Shown: positions 5,608-12,384 of the stretch, piece by piece
Position numbering within the stretch: position 1 is the stretch's first letter
Layout: each line of letters begins with the position of its first letter
Assembly (NCBI GenBank): GCA_002791075.1
Contig: PFWI01000185.1
Span: forward strand, 2,032-15,553
Direction of reading: 5' to 3'
Origin: a bacterium (Candidatus Ratteibacteria) CG_4_9_14_3_um_filter_41_21
Lineage (GTDB): Bacteria > Ratteibacteria > UBA8468
Length of the DNA: 13,522 nt
Made by a program: the position numbers and the translations under genes
Notes under the pieces: model-generated
What the model was told of the DNA's origin: nothing
Database searches by the model: none
Seen by the model: only the letters and a program-made list of their open reading frames with translations

Positions 5608-6834
5608 TATTTCCTTAATCTTTTCTACCAGGTTTTCTCTTTTTATTACCCTCTGGCTGGAATTTTTCATATCCCGTAGAATCACGGTATTTTCCTTAAA
5701 CTCCCGGGAACCAAGAATAAGCACAAATTTACTGCCTAACCTATCTGCCTGATGAAGTTGATTTCCCAAACTTTTTCTCTCGTAATTAATAATAACAGGA
5801 ATTTTATTCTTTCTCAATTCAGCGGTCAACTCCATCGCCCTTTTTAAAATTTCTTTTTCTCCGAGATAGGCAAAATAAAAAGAGGGCTCTTTTTCTTTTA
5901 GAATATCTAAATTGGCGATAAGTCTTTCCAGCCCAACAGCAAAACCAATCGCCGGTGTTTTCCTCCCCCCTAATTCTTCTACTAAATTATCGTACCTACC
6001 ACCGGCGGCAATCGCGATATCCTCTCCTGAGTTTGGCAAAAAAAGTTCAAAAACGGTTCTGGTGTAATAGTCCAAACCCCGGACAAGATGCGGATTAAGG
6101 GAGTATGAAACTCCTAAAAAATCAAGATATTCTCTCACCTCCTCAAAGTGAGATAAACAGTTCGGACAGAGATGATCAATTATTTTTGGCGCCTCTTGAA
6201 CATACGATTGACAAATTTTATTCTTACAATCCAGGATTCTCAAGACATTTTTTTCCTTTCTTCTTTCGCAGTCTTTGCATAAACATTTTTCTTTTAAATA
6301 ATTAAAAAGAATTTTATTATATTTTTCTTTACAGAGCGAACAACCCAACGAATTTAATTGAATTTCAAAATCCTTTAATCCTAACTTTTGGAAGAACTCG
6401 CTTAAAAGAAGAATTATTTCGGTATCTATTCCAGGATGCACCGCTCCTAAAAGTTCCACCCCGGTCTGATAAAACTGACGAAATCGGCCTCTTTGGGGAC
6501 GGTCATAGCGAAACATCGGGCCAAAATAATAGAATCTTGTTTCGGAAGTGTTTCCTTTTTCCAAATATGCCCGGACCACCGAGGCAGTTGCCTCCGGCCT
6601 TAAAGTGAGGAGTCGCCCTTTTTTATCTTCAAAAGTATACATCTGCTTTTCAACGATATCAGTCCATTTCCCGATTGAGCGAGAAAACAGTTCTGCAGGT
6701 TCCAAAATAGGCGTCCTAATTTCAGAAAAACCATATTCTTGATAGACACTTTTCGCTATCTTCTCAACCCACTGCCATTTAATCAAATCTTCAGGAAAAA
6801 GGTCGTAGGTACCCCGCACCCTATTTATCTTCAT
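5605..6834 (-). CDS. hisS: Histidyl-tRNA synthetase
   Basis: HisRS is a cytoplasmic class IIa synthetase that charges tRNA-His. The 409-residue protein is close to the family length. It begins with RGTYDLFPED (7-16), then motif 1 around EIRTPILEPAELFSRSIG (38-55). Motif 2 is RFYYFGPMFRYDRPQRGRFR (100-119). The histidine signature LVRGLDYYTRTVFEL lies at 250-264, followed by AAGGRYDNLVEELGG (276-290). A C-terminal anticodon-binding domain covers about 320-409. The insertion domain (161-230) is cysteine-rich, with nine Cys in CxxC/CxCxxC/CPNC clusters, a pattern common in many bacterial HisRS and suggesting metal binding. The stop codon lies in a repeat arm. hisS-aspS adjacency is common in bacteria; here a 179-bp repeat gap separates them. 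No clear Shine-Dalgarno. Confidence 0.97.
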   Translation of the reverse strand: MKINRVRGTYDLFPEDLIKWQWVEKIAKSVYQEYGFSEIRTPILEPAELFSRSIGKWTDIVEKQMYTFEDKKGRLLTLRPEATASVVRAYLEKGNTSETRFYYFGPMFRYDRPQRGRFRQFYQTGVELLGAVHPGIDTEIILLLSEFFQKLGLKDFEIQLNSLGCSLCKEKYNKILFNYLKEKCLCKDCERRKEKNVLRILDCKNKICQSYVQEAPKIIDHLCPNCLSHFEEVREYLDFLGVSYSLNPHLVRGLDYYTRTVFELFLPNSGEDIAIAAGGRYDNLVEELGGRKTPAIGFAVGLERLIANLDILKEKEPSFYFAYLGEKEILKRAMELTAELRKNKIPVIINYERKSLGNQLHQADRLGSKFVLILGSREFKENTVILRDMKNSSQRVIKRENLVEKIKEI

Positions 6835-6851
6835 AGTTTATTCTCAATCCT

Positions 6852-7006
6852 GTCATTGCGAGGAATCCGCTTTAGTGGGATGACGTGGCAATCCGCGAAG
6901 CGTCGCGAGTCCGCCTTGGCGGACGTGGCGATCTCATTGAGATTGCTTCGGGATAAATCCCTCGCAACGACTGCGTCGGATTGCTTCGCCTTCGGCTCGC
7001 AACGAC
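6852..7006. repeat. Compound TCATTGCGAG-family repeat, copy 3
   Basis: The element begins GTCATTGCGAGG at 6852 and has a matching but mutated end CTCGCAACGAC at 6961-6971. A second partial unit runs to CTCGCAACGAC at 6996-7006. Internal hairpins include GTCCGCCTTGGCGGAC (6909-6924) and AATCTC-type blocks (ATCTCATTGAGAT, 6931-6943). It fills most of the 268-bp divergent gap between hisS and the first acyltransferase gene. No CCACGAAT outer arms are present here. Confidence 0.8.
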
Positions 7007-7055
7007 TTCGTTCAAAGTGCTTCCCTTTTCTTTATGCATGGTCACACTACGTCGC

Positions 7056-7084
7056 TTGCATTCTAATATAAAACGTATTATTAT
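7056..7084 (+). promoter_or_regulatory. Predicted promoter of the first acyltransferase gene
   Basis: TTGCAT (7056-7061) and TATTAT (7079-7084) are 17 bp apart. The predicted transcript start is near 7091, so the 5' leader would be only about 12 nt, with no Shine-Dalgarno before the ATG at 7103. Confidence 0.5.
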
Positions 7085-7102
7085 AGCATAGACTTCCCGA
7101 TT

Positions 7103-7996
7103 ATGAAAAGACCAAAAAAATTAATTCGCGATTTTATATATCTTGTAACGCAATTAATTGCTTTTATTACTTCTCTGCTTCCGCCCTGGTTCCTTTATTT
7201 TATTTCCAGAATTTTAGGTAATTGCGGTTATCTCTTTTTAGCCCGTTCCCGAAACCGGGTTCTTTCCAACTTAAGGATTGCTCTGGGGAAAGAAAAAAAT
7301 AAAAGAGAACTTTCTGCAATTGCTAAAGAACAATTTAGCAATATTTATCTTGGCTTTTGCGAAACGGTTAAAGCAACAAATTTATCCCAAGAAAAATTCT
7401 CAAAGTCAATCAAGATTGAAGGAAGAGAATACTTGGAAGAAGCATTGGCAAAAGGAAAGGGCATAGTTGGCGTTTGCGCTCATTTCGGAAATTTTCCTTT
7501 AATGGTCGCAGGACTTTCCTCTGCCGGCTATCCGGTCAATACAATGGTTAAAAAACAATCTAATCTGGGAATGCAAAAATTCTTGCAGAAATTAAGAAGG
7601 AAATTGAAAATCACCTGGATAGAAAAATATCCGCTGGAGAAATCTTTAAAAGAAGCGATGGACTGGCTTAAAAAAGGCGGTCTCTTCTGTATGCTTATGG
7701 ACCAATATTCAGGAAAAGGGGTCCGGGTGGATTTCTTCGGTTATTCCGTTCAAACTGCTATAGGAGCCGCTACTTTTGCCCGCAGAATGGATGCTCTAGC
7801 TCTGCCTATTTTTTGTCTCCGGAACCCCGACGGCACTCATCACATCATTATCAAAGAACCTATAAAATTAGTCAGGACAGATAACGTACGCAAAGATATC
7901 GCCGAGAATACCGCCAGCTTTATGAAGATTATTGAATCTTTTATCCGTAAATACCCTGAACAGTGGTTTGGCTGGTTAAACCGCAGATTCCGCTAA
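7103..7996 (+). CDS. LpxL/HtrB-family lipid acyltransferase, paralogue 1
   Basis: The family transfers fatty acyl chains to lipid A precursors or related glycolipids at the inner membrane; the exact substrate here is unknown. The 297-residue protein has the usual length. An N-terminal hydrophobic anchor (about 10-36) is followed by a basic stretch. The catalytic-region motif reads AHFGNFP (126-132), where the family normally has HX4D/E; the acidic position is Pro132. The block DQYSGKGVRVDFFG...T.IGA..FARR matches the LpxL core, and the C-terminus ends PEQWFGWLNRRFR, close to the PEQW..WHRRFR ending of the family. It is paralogous to 9270-10166. It diverges from hisS and converges on thi4. A change in substrate or mechanism caused by Pro132 is inference. 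Confidence 0.85.
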   Translation: MKRPKKLIRDFIYLVTQLIAFITSLLPPWFLYFISRILGNCGYLFLARSRNRVLSNLRIALGKEKNKRELSAIAKEQFSNIYLGFCETVKATNLSQEKFSKSIKIEGREYLEEALAKGKGIVGVCAHFGNFPLMVAGLSSAGYPVNTMVKKQSNLGMQKFLQKLRRKLKITWIEKYPLEKSLKEAMDWLKKGGLFCMLMDQYSGKGVRVDFFGYSVQTAIGAATFARRMDALALPIFCLRNPDGTHHIIIKEPIKLVRTDNVRKDIAENTASFMKIIESFIRKYPEQWFGWLNRRFR

Positions 7997-8011
7997 ACAA
8001 AAACAAATTAG

Positions 8012-8274
8012 CCACGAATACACACGAATAAAAAACTGATAGCACATCTGTCATTGCGAGGGACGAAGTCCCGTGGCAATCCCTTTGAGATTGCTTCAGC
8101 TAACGCTTCGCAATGACAACAAGGTGCGTGTCATTGCGAGGGACGAAGTCCCGTGGCAATCCCTTTGAGATTGCTTCAGCTAACGCTTCGCAATGACAAC
8201 AAGGTGCGTGTCATTGCGAGGGACCTCGTTCGCAATGACTAATTCTATTCGTGTTCATTAGTGTTCATTCGTGG
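8012..8274. repeat. Outer CCACGAAT palindrome enclosing a tandem TCATTGCGAG array
   Basis: CCACGAATACACACGAATA at 8012-8030 is mirrored by TATTCGTGTTCATTAGTG and ATTCGTGG ending at 8274; the 8-bp ends CCACGAAT/ATTCGTGG are perfect. The enclosed DNA at 8050-8239 is the 80-bp tandem array. The whole occupies the gap where the first acyltransferase and thi4 converge. Confidence 0.8.
8050..8239. repeat. TCATTGCGAG repeats in 80-bp tandem, copy 4
   Basis: Two adjacent 80-bp units (8051-8130 and 8131-8210) are identical. They are followed by a third, internally deleted unit (8210-8239) that keeps only the GTCATTGCGAGGGAC and TTCGCAATGAC ends. Each full unit holds a 68-bp palindromic element with internal hairpins GGGACGAAGTCCC and GCAATC...GATTGC, plus a 12-bp spacer AACAAGGTGCGT. 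Perfect identity points to recent duplication. Confidence 0.95.
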
Positions 8275-8277
8275 TTA

Positions 8278-9054
8278 CTATTTTAATCTTTCAAGTAACA
8301 ACTCTGCCACTCTTTTGCCCGAGAGCAGCATCCCCCCAAATATTGGTCCCATACGCGGCGCGCCAAATACAGCGTTAGCCGCCATCCCAGCCACATATAA
8401 TCCAGGATAAATTTCCTTGCTATTACCAACGATAAATTTTTCCCCCATCTCCGCCCACATTGATTTCTCGCCCAAAAGCTCCCCGGTTTTCGTAAGAAGT
8501 TTCCGGCCCATTTTTTTTAAAATTATGTTGGCAACTTCAGCTGAATGTCCGGTGCTATCCACCACAAATTTTGACCTGACGGTAAGAGGGTCGACGTGGA
8601 GATTAGCCATTTCTACTGCGGTCCAGTTCAAGACTAATCCGGCAACCCTCTCTTTCCTGATCATTACGTCCTCAACTGAAATGAGATTAAATATTTTGAC
8701 TCCTTTTTTAACCGCTTTTGAAGAAAGGGTGGAAACGGTTTCTATAGCATCAGCGACATAATAAGCTTTTTTATATTCCTTCAAATTTACTCCAATCTCC
8801 TTAAGAATTGGCTTGGCTTCTTCCTGCACCACAATTTTATTAAACATCATTCCCCCGCCCCACATTCCCCCGCCAACGCTTAATTTCCTTTCAAAGATAA
8901 CAACTTTTTTCTTCTTTTTGGCAAGGTAATAGCCGGTTACCATTCCCGATGGGCCTGCTCCAACAATAGCCACGTCAACCTCCATAAATTTAAGAAAGTC
9001 TTGGGTGAATTCTTCGGTTATCGCCTTGGAAATTAAAACATCATCCAATTTCAT
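8278..9054 (-). CDS. thi4: THI4-type thiazole synthase, sulfide-dependent (histidine) form
   Basis: THI4 converts NAD and glycine into the adenylated thiazole precursor of thiamin. The 258-residue protein has a Rossmann dinucleotide-binding motif VDVAIVGAGPSGM (26-38) and FERKLSVGGGMWGGGMMF (54-71). The C-terminal segment reads GLYVAGMAANAVFGAPRMGP (218-237). The sulfur-donor position, Cys205 in the yeast suicide enzyme, falls in LHVDPLT and is His153. The Methanocaldococcus enzyme, which uses external sulfide catalytically, also has His, so the same chemistry is inferred. No TPP riboswitch is visible upstream. A promoter at 9097-9126 and GGAG 8-11 bases before the ATG support the start. No other thiamin gene is in the window. 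It is not archaeal context: all neighbours are bacterial. Confidence 0.93.
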   Translation of the reverse strand: MKLDDVLISKAITEEFTQDFLKFMEVDVAIVGAGPSGMVTGYYLAKKKKKVVIFERKLSVGGGMWGGGMMFNKIVVQEEAKPILKEIGVNLKEYKKAYYVADAIETVSTLSSKAVKKGVKIFNLISVEDVMIRKERVAGLVLNWTAVEMANLHVDPLTVRSKFVVDSTGHSAEVANIILKKMGRKLLTKTGELLGEKSMWAEMGEKFIVGNSKEIYPGLYVAGMAANAVFGAPRMGPIFGGMLLSGKRVAELLLERLK

Positions 9055-9096
9055 TTTCTCTCTCCGAATCCCGGTAACAGTTTAGTTTCCATAAAA

Positions 9097-9126
9097 AGTA
9101 TATCCCTTGTTCTACCCTCCCGTCAA
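9097..9126 (-). promoter_or_regulatory. Predicted thi4 promoter
   Basis: On the minus strand TTGACG (9126-9121) and TATACT (9102-9097) are separated by 18 bp. The predicted start near 9090 gives a leader of about 36 nt that includes the GGAG Shine-Dalgarno. The leader is too short for a TPP riboswitch. Confidence 0.6.
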
Positions 9127-9153
9127 ATTTCCTGTCAATTGCGTTTCGCCATC

Positions 9154-9182
9154 TTGCTTTTATTCGGCGTAGGTATTATCAT
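9154..9182 (+). promoter_or_regulatory. Possible promoter of the second acyltransferase gene
   Basis: TTGCTT (9154-9159) and TATCAT (9177-9182) are 17 bp apart on the plus strand, facing away from the thi4 promoter in the 215-bp divergent gap. The match is moderate. The resulting leader would be about 80 nt. Confidence 0.35.
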
Positions 9183-9212
9183 ACTACTGCTCTGCGACAT
9201 TAATGCTTTTCT

Positions 9213-9233
9213 CTGGCGGACGTGGCAATCCCA
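9213..9233. repeat. Fragment of a TCATTGCGAG-family repeat
   Basis: The stretch CTGGCGGACGTGGCAATCCC matches the interior of the other copies (GGCGGACGTGGC at 6917-6928; CGTGGCAATCCC at 8072-8083) but has no TCATTGCGAG or CGCAATGAC ends. It is probably a decayed remnant upstream of the second acyltransferase gene. Confidence 0.55.
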
Positions 9234-9269
9234 TTTTAAGGTTTAGATCCCCGCTTAATACACGCGGGA

Positions 9270-10166
9270 ATGGCATCCATTATTATGAAACACTGGCAGA
9301 AAGAGACAGATTTTATCGTCTATCTTTTTATTCGGCTGGTCACGCTTACCCCTTGCTGTGTATATCGAATATTAACGTGGCCAATAATCCGTCTCGGTTC
9401 TTCGGGTTGGGCTGCAAGAAAAATACCGATATTCCGCCGCATTCTCAATAATATTGCAGTCGTCTTTCCGGGAATGAGCTGGTCGGGAAAATTTGCGTTA
9501 CTTAAGCAAGTGCTCCAAAAAACCGTAGTCGGTTTCTACGAAAGCAGCCGCATGTACCGAAAGAACTGGATAAACCGGGTAGTGGACGCAGAGGGATTAG
9601 CCCATCTGGACGAAGCACTGGCAAAAGGTAAAGGCGTTATTGCTTTTTCGGCCCACCTGGGAAGTTTCCCTTTAATTCTGTCTTATCTCAAAATGCACGG
9701 TTATCCAATTAGAAATATCGGCCGGGACCCGGAAAACCCGTATCTCGCCCGCTATTTTGAAAAGGTCAGGGGGAAAGCTGGAGTCAAGCACATACCCAAA
9801 AATCCCGTCGGTCTTTCAATCCGGGAGTCAATGCGCTGGCTCAAGGCCGGCAATATCCTCTCTTTACCCTCGGACCAGTACAGCCGTCAGGGGATGTCTG
9901 TTCCCTTCTTCGGCCAGGCAGTCCGCACGCCCACCGGCCCTGCGGTTTTTGCCAGGCGCCTGGGCTGTGCGGTGGTACCCATCTCCATTGTGCGGAGGGC
10001 TAATAAGCATCTTATCCGGGTGGAACTGGCCCTTCCGATGAGCTGGAGCAAGGACCAGAAAAAGGACATTAAAGAAAATACCGCGCTTTGCAACCGGATG
10101 ATTGAAAGATGGGTGAGGGAGAACCCGGAGGAGTGGTTCGGGTGGTTTACCCGACGATTTCGATAA
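9270..10166 (+). CDS. LpxL/HtrB-family lipid acyltransferase, paralogue 2
   Basis: This membrane-associated acyltransferase belongs to the same family as 7103-7996, with shared blocks EALAKGKG, DQYS...G..V.FFG..V.T..G...FARR and the ending WFGWFTRRFR. The 298-residue protein has a hydrophobic N-terminal anchor (about 14-42). The HX4D/E position reads AHLGSFP (128-134), so Pro134 replaces the acidic residue, as in the paralogue. The start could be the ATG at 9270 or the one at 9285 (MKHWQKE), which aligns better with paralogue 1; neither has a clear Shine-Dalgarno. The coding DNA is visibly more GC-rich: sampled 60-base lines give 52-70 percent GC against 32-48 percent in paralogue 1. This suggests a different origin rather than a recent duplication. 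The substrate is unknown. Confidence 0.85.
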   Translation: MASIIMKHWQKETDFIVYLFIRLVTLTPCCVYRILTWPIIRLGSSGWAARKIPIFRRILNNIAVVFPGMSWSGKFALLKQVLQKTVVGFYESSRMYRKNWINRVVDAEGLAHLDEALAKGKGVIAFSAHLGSFPLILSYLKMHGYPIRNIGRDPENPYLARYFEKVRGKAGVKHIPKNPVGLSIRESMRWLKAGNILSLPSDQYSRQGMSVPFFGQAVRTPTGPAVFARRLGCAVVPISIVRRANKHLIRVELALPMSWSKDQKKDIKENTALCNRMIERWVRENPEEWFGWFTRRFR

Positions 10167-10183
10167 AGGAAAACAAGTTATAA

Positions 10184-10238
10184 AACCACGAATTTATCGA
10201 ATTTTACGAATTAGAGTAATTCGCGTTAATTCGTGGTT
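10184..10238. repeat. CCACGAATT palindrome without an inner element
   Basis: AACCACGAATT (10184-10194) and AATTCGTGGTT (10228-10238) are perfect 11-bp inverted ends of a 55-bp element with further GAATT/AATTC symmetry inside. It is the uninterrupted counterpart of the split palindromes at 5437-5607 and 8012-8274. It lies between the second acyltransferase and the HD-GYP gene. Confidence 0.85.
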
Positions 10239-10271
10239 AGAAAAAGGAAATTCCTATGCAATTAAATTAGG

Positions 10272-10301
10272 TTGACAAAAAGTACTTAAATTTAATATAA
10301 T
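10272..10301 (+). promoter_or_regulatory. Near-consensus sigma70 promoter of the PilZ-HD-GYP gene
   Basis: TTGACA (10272-10277) and TATAAT (10296-10301) are both perfect consensus, with an 18-bp spacer. The expected transcript start, 6-8 bases past the -10, is at about 10307-10309, immediately before the ATG at 10310. AAAGG at 10304-10308 would be largely untranscribed. Confidence 0.75.
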
Positions 10302-10309
10302 TTAAAGGT

Positions 10310-11509
10310 ATGAAGATGAAGAGCAATTTTAGAGAGAAAAGGAAATTTCCTCGATTAGATTCCTCTCTTTTGCTTTATTACCAGGTCTATAATAGAGCCG
10401 ATCTTCCCAAAGATATCTCTCTAACTAGCGATGTTAGTGAAGGTGGATTATGTTTCAGTTGTTCCGAAAATTTTGAATTAGGGACAATATTAGAATTAGA
10501 AATTCGCTTACCCACAAGAAACACATCCTTAAAAGCTTTGGGTAAGGTTGTCTGGTCCCGCCAGACTGGGCCATCAAAGTATGACCTGGGAATATCTTTT
10601 GTGAAAATTGGGGAAGAAGAGAAAAAAGAAATATTTTCCTATCTTTCCTTATTTAATCGCCAAAAGAAAGACAGTTTCCTTAAAAATTTCCATTCCAAGT
10701 CCTGGGAGAGAATAAAGATATCTTTGACCATTGCTTTCCTAATTACTATCTACTTTATAGAAATCAAGGCATTCCCCGGCACCGCTCATTTAATCAGCCA
10801 GTTTATTGTTACCGTAATTTTAGTTGGTTTAGGATTAATCTGGTGGCAGGAAAGAGAATCCCATCAGCAATTGGAAAAAACCTCCGAGAAATTAAATGAG
10901 GCTGAAAAAGAATTAAGGGAATCCTACTTCAACACCATCAAAACCCTGGCATTAGCTCTGGAATCAAGAGACCCTTACACCAAAGGTCATTCCAGCCGGG
11001 TTACTGAATATGCTCTTGCCGTTGCTGAGCAACTGCGTCTTTCCGAAGATGAAAAAGCAGTCATTAAAAATGCCGGTATTCTTCACGATATCGGAAAGAT
11101 ATCAATCAATGATTCTATTTTGCAAAAGCCGGCTAAACTAACCGAAGAAGAATATAAAATTGTAAGAAATCATCCCGATATCGGGGTCTCAATTATCAAA
11201 CCTCTTTCCTTCCTGAAGAAGGAGCGTAAAATCATTTTAGAACATCACGAAAGAGCTGACGGAAAGGGCTACCACGGAAAACCTTTTGATGAAGTTCCTC
11301 TATCTTCCCGAATCCTCACAATAGTGGATAGTTTTGACGCAATGACTTCTGACCGCCCCTATCGGAAAGCCTTTTCGGTACCAGAAGCTTTGAATGAACT
11401 GATTAGGAATAAAGGTACTCAATTTGACCCTAAAATAGTAGATATTTTTGTAAAATTTATAAGGAGTAGTGGCAGAGTTTACTCTGCGGAAAAAAAGGAA
11501 TTATCTTAG
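10310..11509 (+). CDS. PilZ-two-helix-HD-GYP cyclic-di-GMP protein
   Basis: The 399-residue protein joins a c-di-GMP sensor to a c-di-GMP phosphodiesterase domain. An N-terminal PilZ domain (about 7-112) has both ligand motifs: RKFPR (RxxxR, 11-15) and DVSEGG (DxSxxG, 41-46). Two hydrophobic helices follow (about 136-153 and 162-179), then a charged coiled-coil linker (181-207). The HD-GYP domain (about 208-390) has GHSSRV (226-231), HDIGKI (259-264), HHERADGKGYHG (312-323) and DSFDAMTSDRPYR (340-352). Metal ligands are all present; only the third letter of the GYP triad is changed (His322 for Pro). Binding of c-di-GMP by PilZ probably tunes the phosphodiesterase at the membrane (inference). 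The next ATG is at 10316. The stop overlaps the convergent GH130 stop by 4 bases (11506-11509). Confidence 0.9.
   Translation: MKMKSNFREKRKFPRLDSSLLLYYQVYNRADLPKDISLTSDVSEGGLCFSCSENFELGTILELEIRLPTRNTSLKALGKVVWSRQTGPSKYDLGISFVKIGEEEKKEIFSYLSLFNRQKKDSFLKNFHSKSWERIKISLTIAFLITIYFIEIKAFPGTAHLISQFIVTVILVGLGLIWWQERESHQQLEKTSEKLNEAEKELRESYFNTIKTLALALESRDPYTKGHSSRVTEYALAVAEQLRLSEDEKAVIKNAGILHDIGKISINDSILQKPAKLTEEEYKIVRNHPDIGVSIIKPLSFLKKERKIILEHHERADGKGYHGKPFDEVPLSSRILTIVDSFDAMTSDRPYRKAFSVPEALNELIRNKGTQFDPKIVDIFVKFIRSSGRVYSAEKKELS
11472..11487. other. Small hairpin at the convergent gene ends
   Basis: GCAGAG (11472-11477) and CTCTGC (11482-11487) form a perfect 6-bp stem with loop TTTA, inside the last codons of the HD-GYP gene. 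An A-tract follows on the plus strand. For the minus-strand GH130 transcript the T-tract comes before the hairpin, so it is not a standard intrinsic terminator in either direction. Confidence 0.45.
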
Positions 11510-12384
11510 GGTAAAAGATCCCTGAGCATCTGAGTAGCTACACAAATAACTGTGTCAGCTCCGGCGTAATAAACAAAGAGTCGTTCATTTCTTATGAAGG
11601 CTCCACAGGTGAAAACTACATTGGGAACGTCTCCTTCTCTTTCATGCTCGTAATCAGGTTCAAGAATGGGTTCCCTGGAGCGATAAATTATCTCCTCGGG
11701 GTCATCCAAAGATATTAAAGCGAATCCTAACCGGTAAACTCTTTTTTCATCCACCGCATGGTAGATAAGCAACCATCCTGCCAGAGTCTTTATCGGAGGA
11801 GCTCCGGCGCCTACTTTTATTTTTTCCCAACTATTCCCGCGCGGCATCATAATGATGTTGGAATTTCTCCAGTGAATAAGGTCGTCAGAGTAAGTAACCC
11901 AGATATGCGGAGGTATCCGATGATAGAGCACCCATTTCCCTTTTATTTTCTCGGGAAAAAGCACCACATCCTTATTATTAACCTGGGGGAAAGGATAGAT
12001 TCTTTTTCCCCACCTCCAACGCTGGGCTAAAAAATCATCGGTTTTAATCATAACCTGGCTAATCTGAGCAATATGCCCGTCAAAGGCGGTATAAAACATG
12101 CAATATTCTTTTCCAACTCTCGCTATCCTGGGGTCTTCGCAACCTTTTAATTCAAATTCTCCTTCAGGAGAAAAGATTGGTTCCGGCAATCGTTCGTCTA
12201 TCCGAAAACCATCAACAGACGAAGCGTATCCAAGGCGAGAGATATCATCCTCTCCTACCGCACGATAGACAATGTGGACCTTACCGTCATCATAAAAAGC
12301 AGCGCAGTTAAAAACACACTTAGATTCCCAGGAATGCTCTGGAATTGGCTTAAGGATAGGATTTCCGCTAAATTTCTCAAGCAT
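11506..12384 (-). CDS. GH130-family beta-mannoside phosphorylase or mannosidase-like protein
   Basis: GH130 enzymes cleave beta-mannosides, mostly by phosphorolysis to mannose-1-phosphate; some members hydrolyse beta-1,2-mannosides. The 292-residue product is near the family length for the short clade. Five-blade beta-propeller signatures are visible: NPILKPIPEHSWES (8-21), VFNCAAF (24-30), IVYRAVGEDD (38-47), and the family motif GCEDPRIA (81-88) that carries the expected catalytic Asp. Further blocks are NNKDVVLFPEKIKGKW (136-151), YHRIPPHIWVTYSDDL (154-169), GAGAPPIKTLAGWLLIYHAV (192-211), and the C-terminal VVFTCGAFIRNERLFVYYAGAD. There is no signal peptide, so it is probably cytoplasmic. 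The start overlaps the upstream glycosyltransferase by 8 bases, implying coupled translation. I cannot decide phosphorylase against hydrolase. Confidence 0.88.
   Translation of the reverse strand: MLEKFSGNPILKPIPEHSWESKCVFNCAAFYDDGKVHIVYRAVGEDDISRLGYASSVDGFRIDERLPEPIFSPEGEFELKGCEDPRIARVGKEYCMFYTAFDGHIAQISQVMIKTDDFLAQRWRWGKRIYPFPQVNNKDVVLFPEKIKGKWVLYHRIPPHIWVTYSDDLIHWRNSNIIMMPRGNSWEKIKVGAGAPPIKTLAGWLLIYHAVDEKRVYRLGFALISLDDPEEIIYRSREPILEPDYEHEREGDVPNVVFTCGAFIRNERLFVYYAGADTVICVATQMLRDLLP

Noticed and set aside
8050..8239. CRISPR or tRNA-like cluster
   Set aside because: The units are wholly identical, including the spacers, and match the palindromic TCATTGCGAG family found elsewhere in the window.
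9055..9200. TPP riboswitch upstream of thi4
   Set aside because: The CTGAGA and ACCTGATCTGGATAATGCCAGCG-like core elements are not present, and the predicted leader is only about 36 nt.
9757..10041. 94-codon plus-strand frame in the second acyltransferase gene
   Set aside because: It is a GC-rich shifted-frame shadow; the overlapping frame has a clear LpxL-family product.
11472..11487. Intrinsic terminator between the convergent HD-GYP and GH130 genes
   Set aside because: The stem is only 6 bp and sits in coding sequence, and the T-tract is on the wrong side for the minus-strand transcript.
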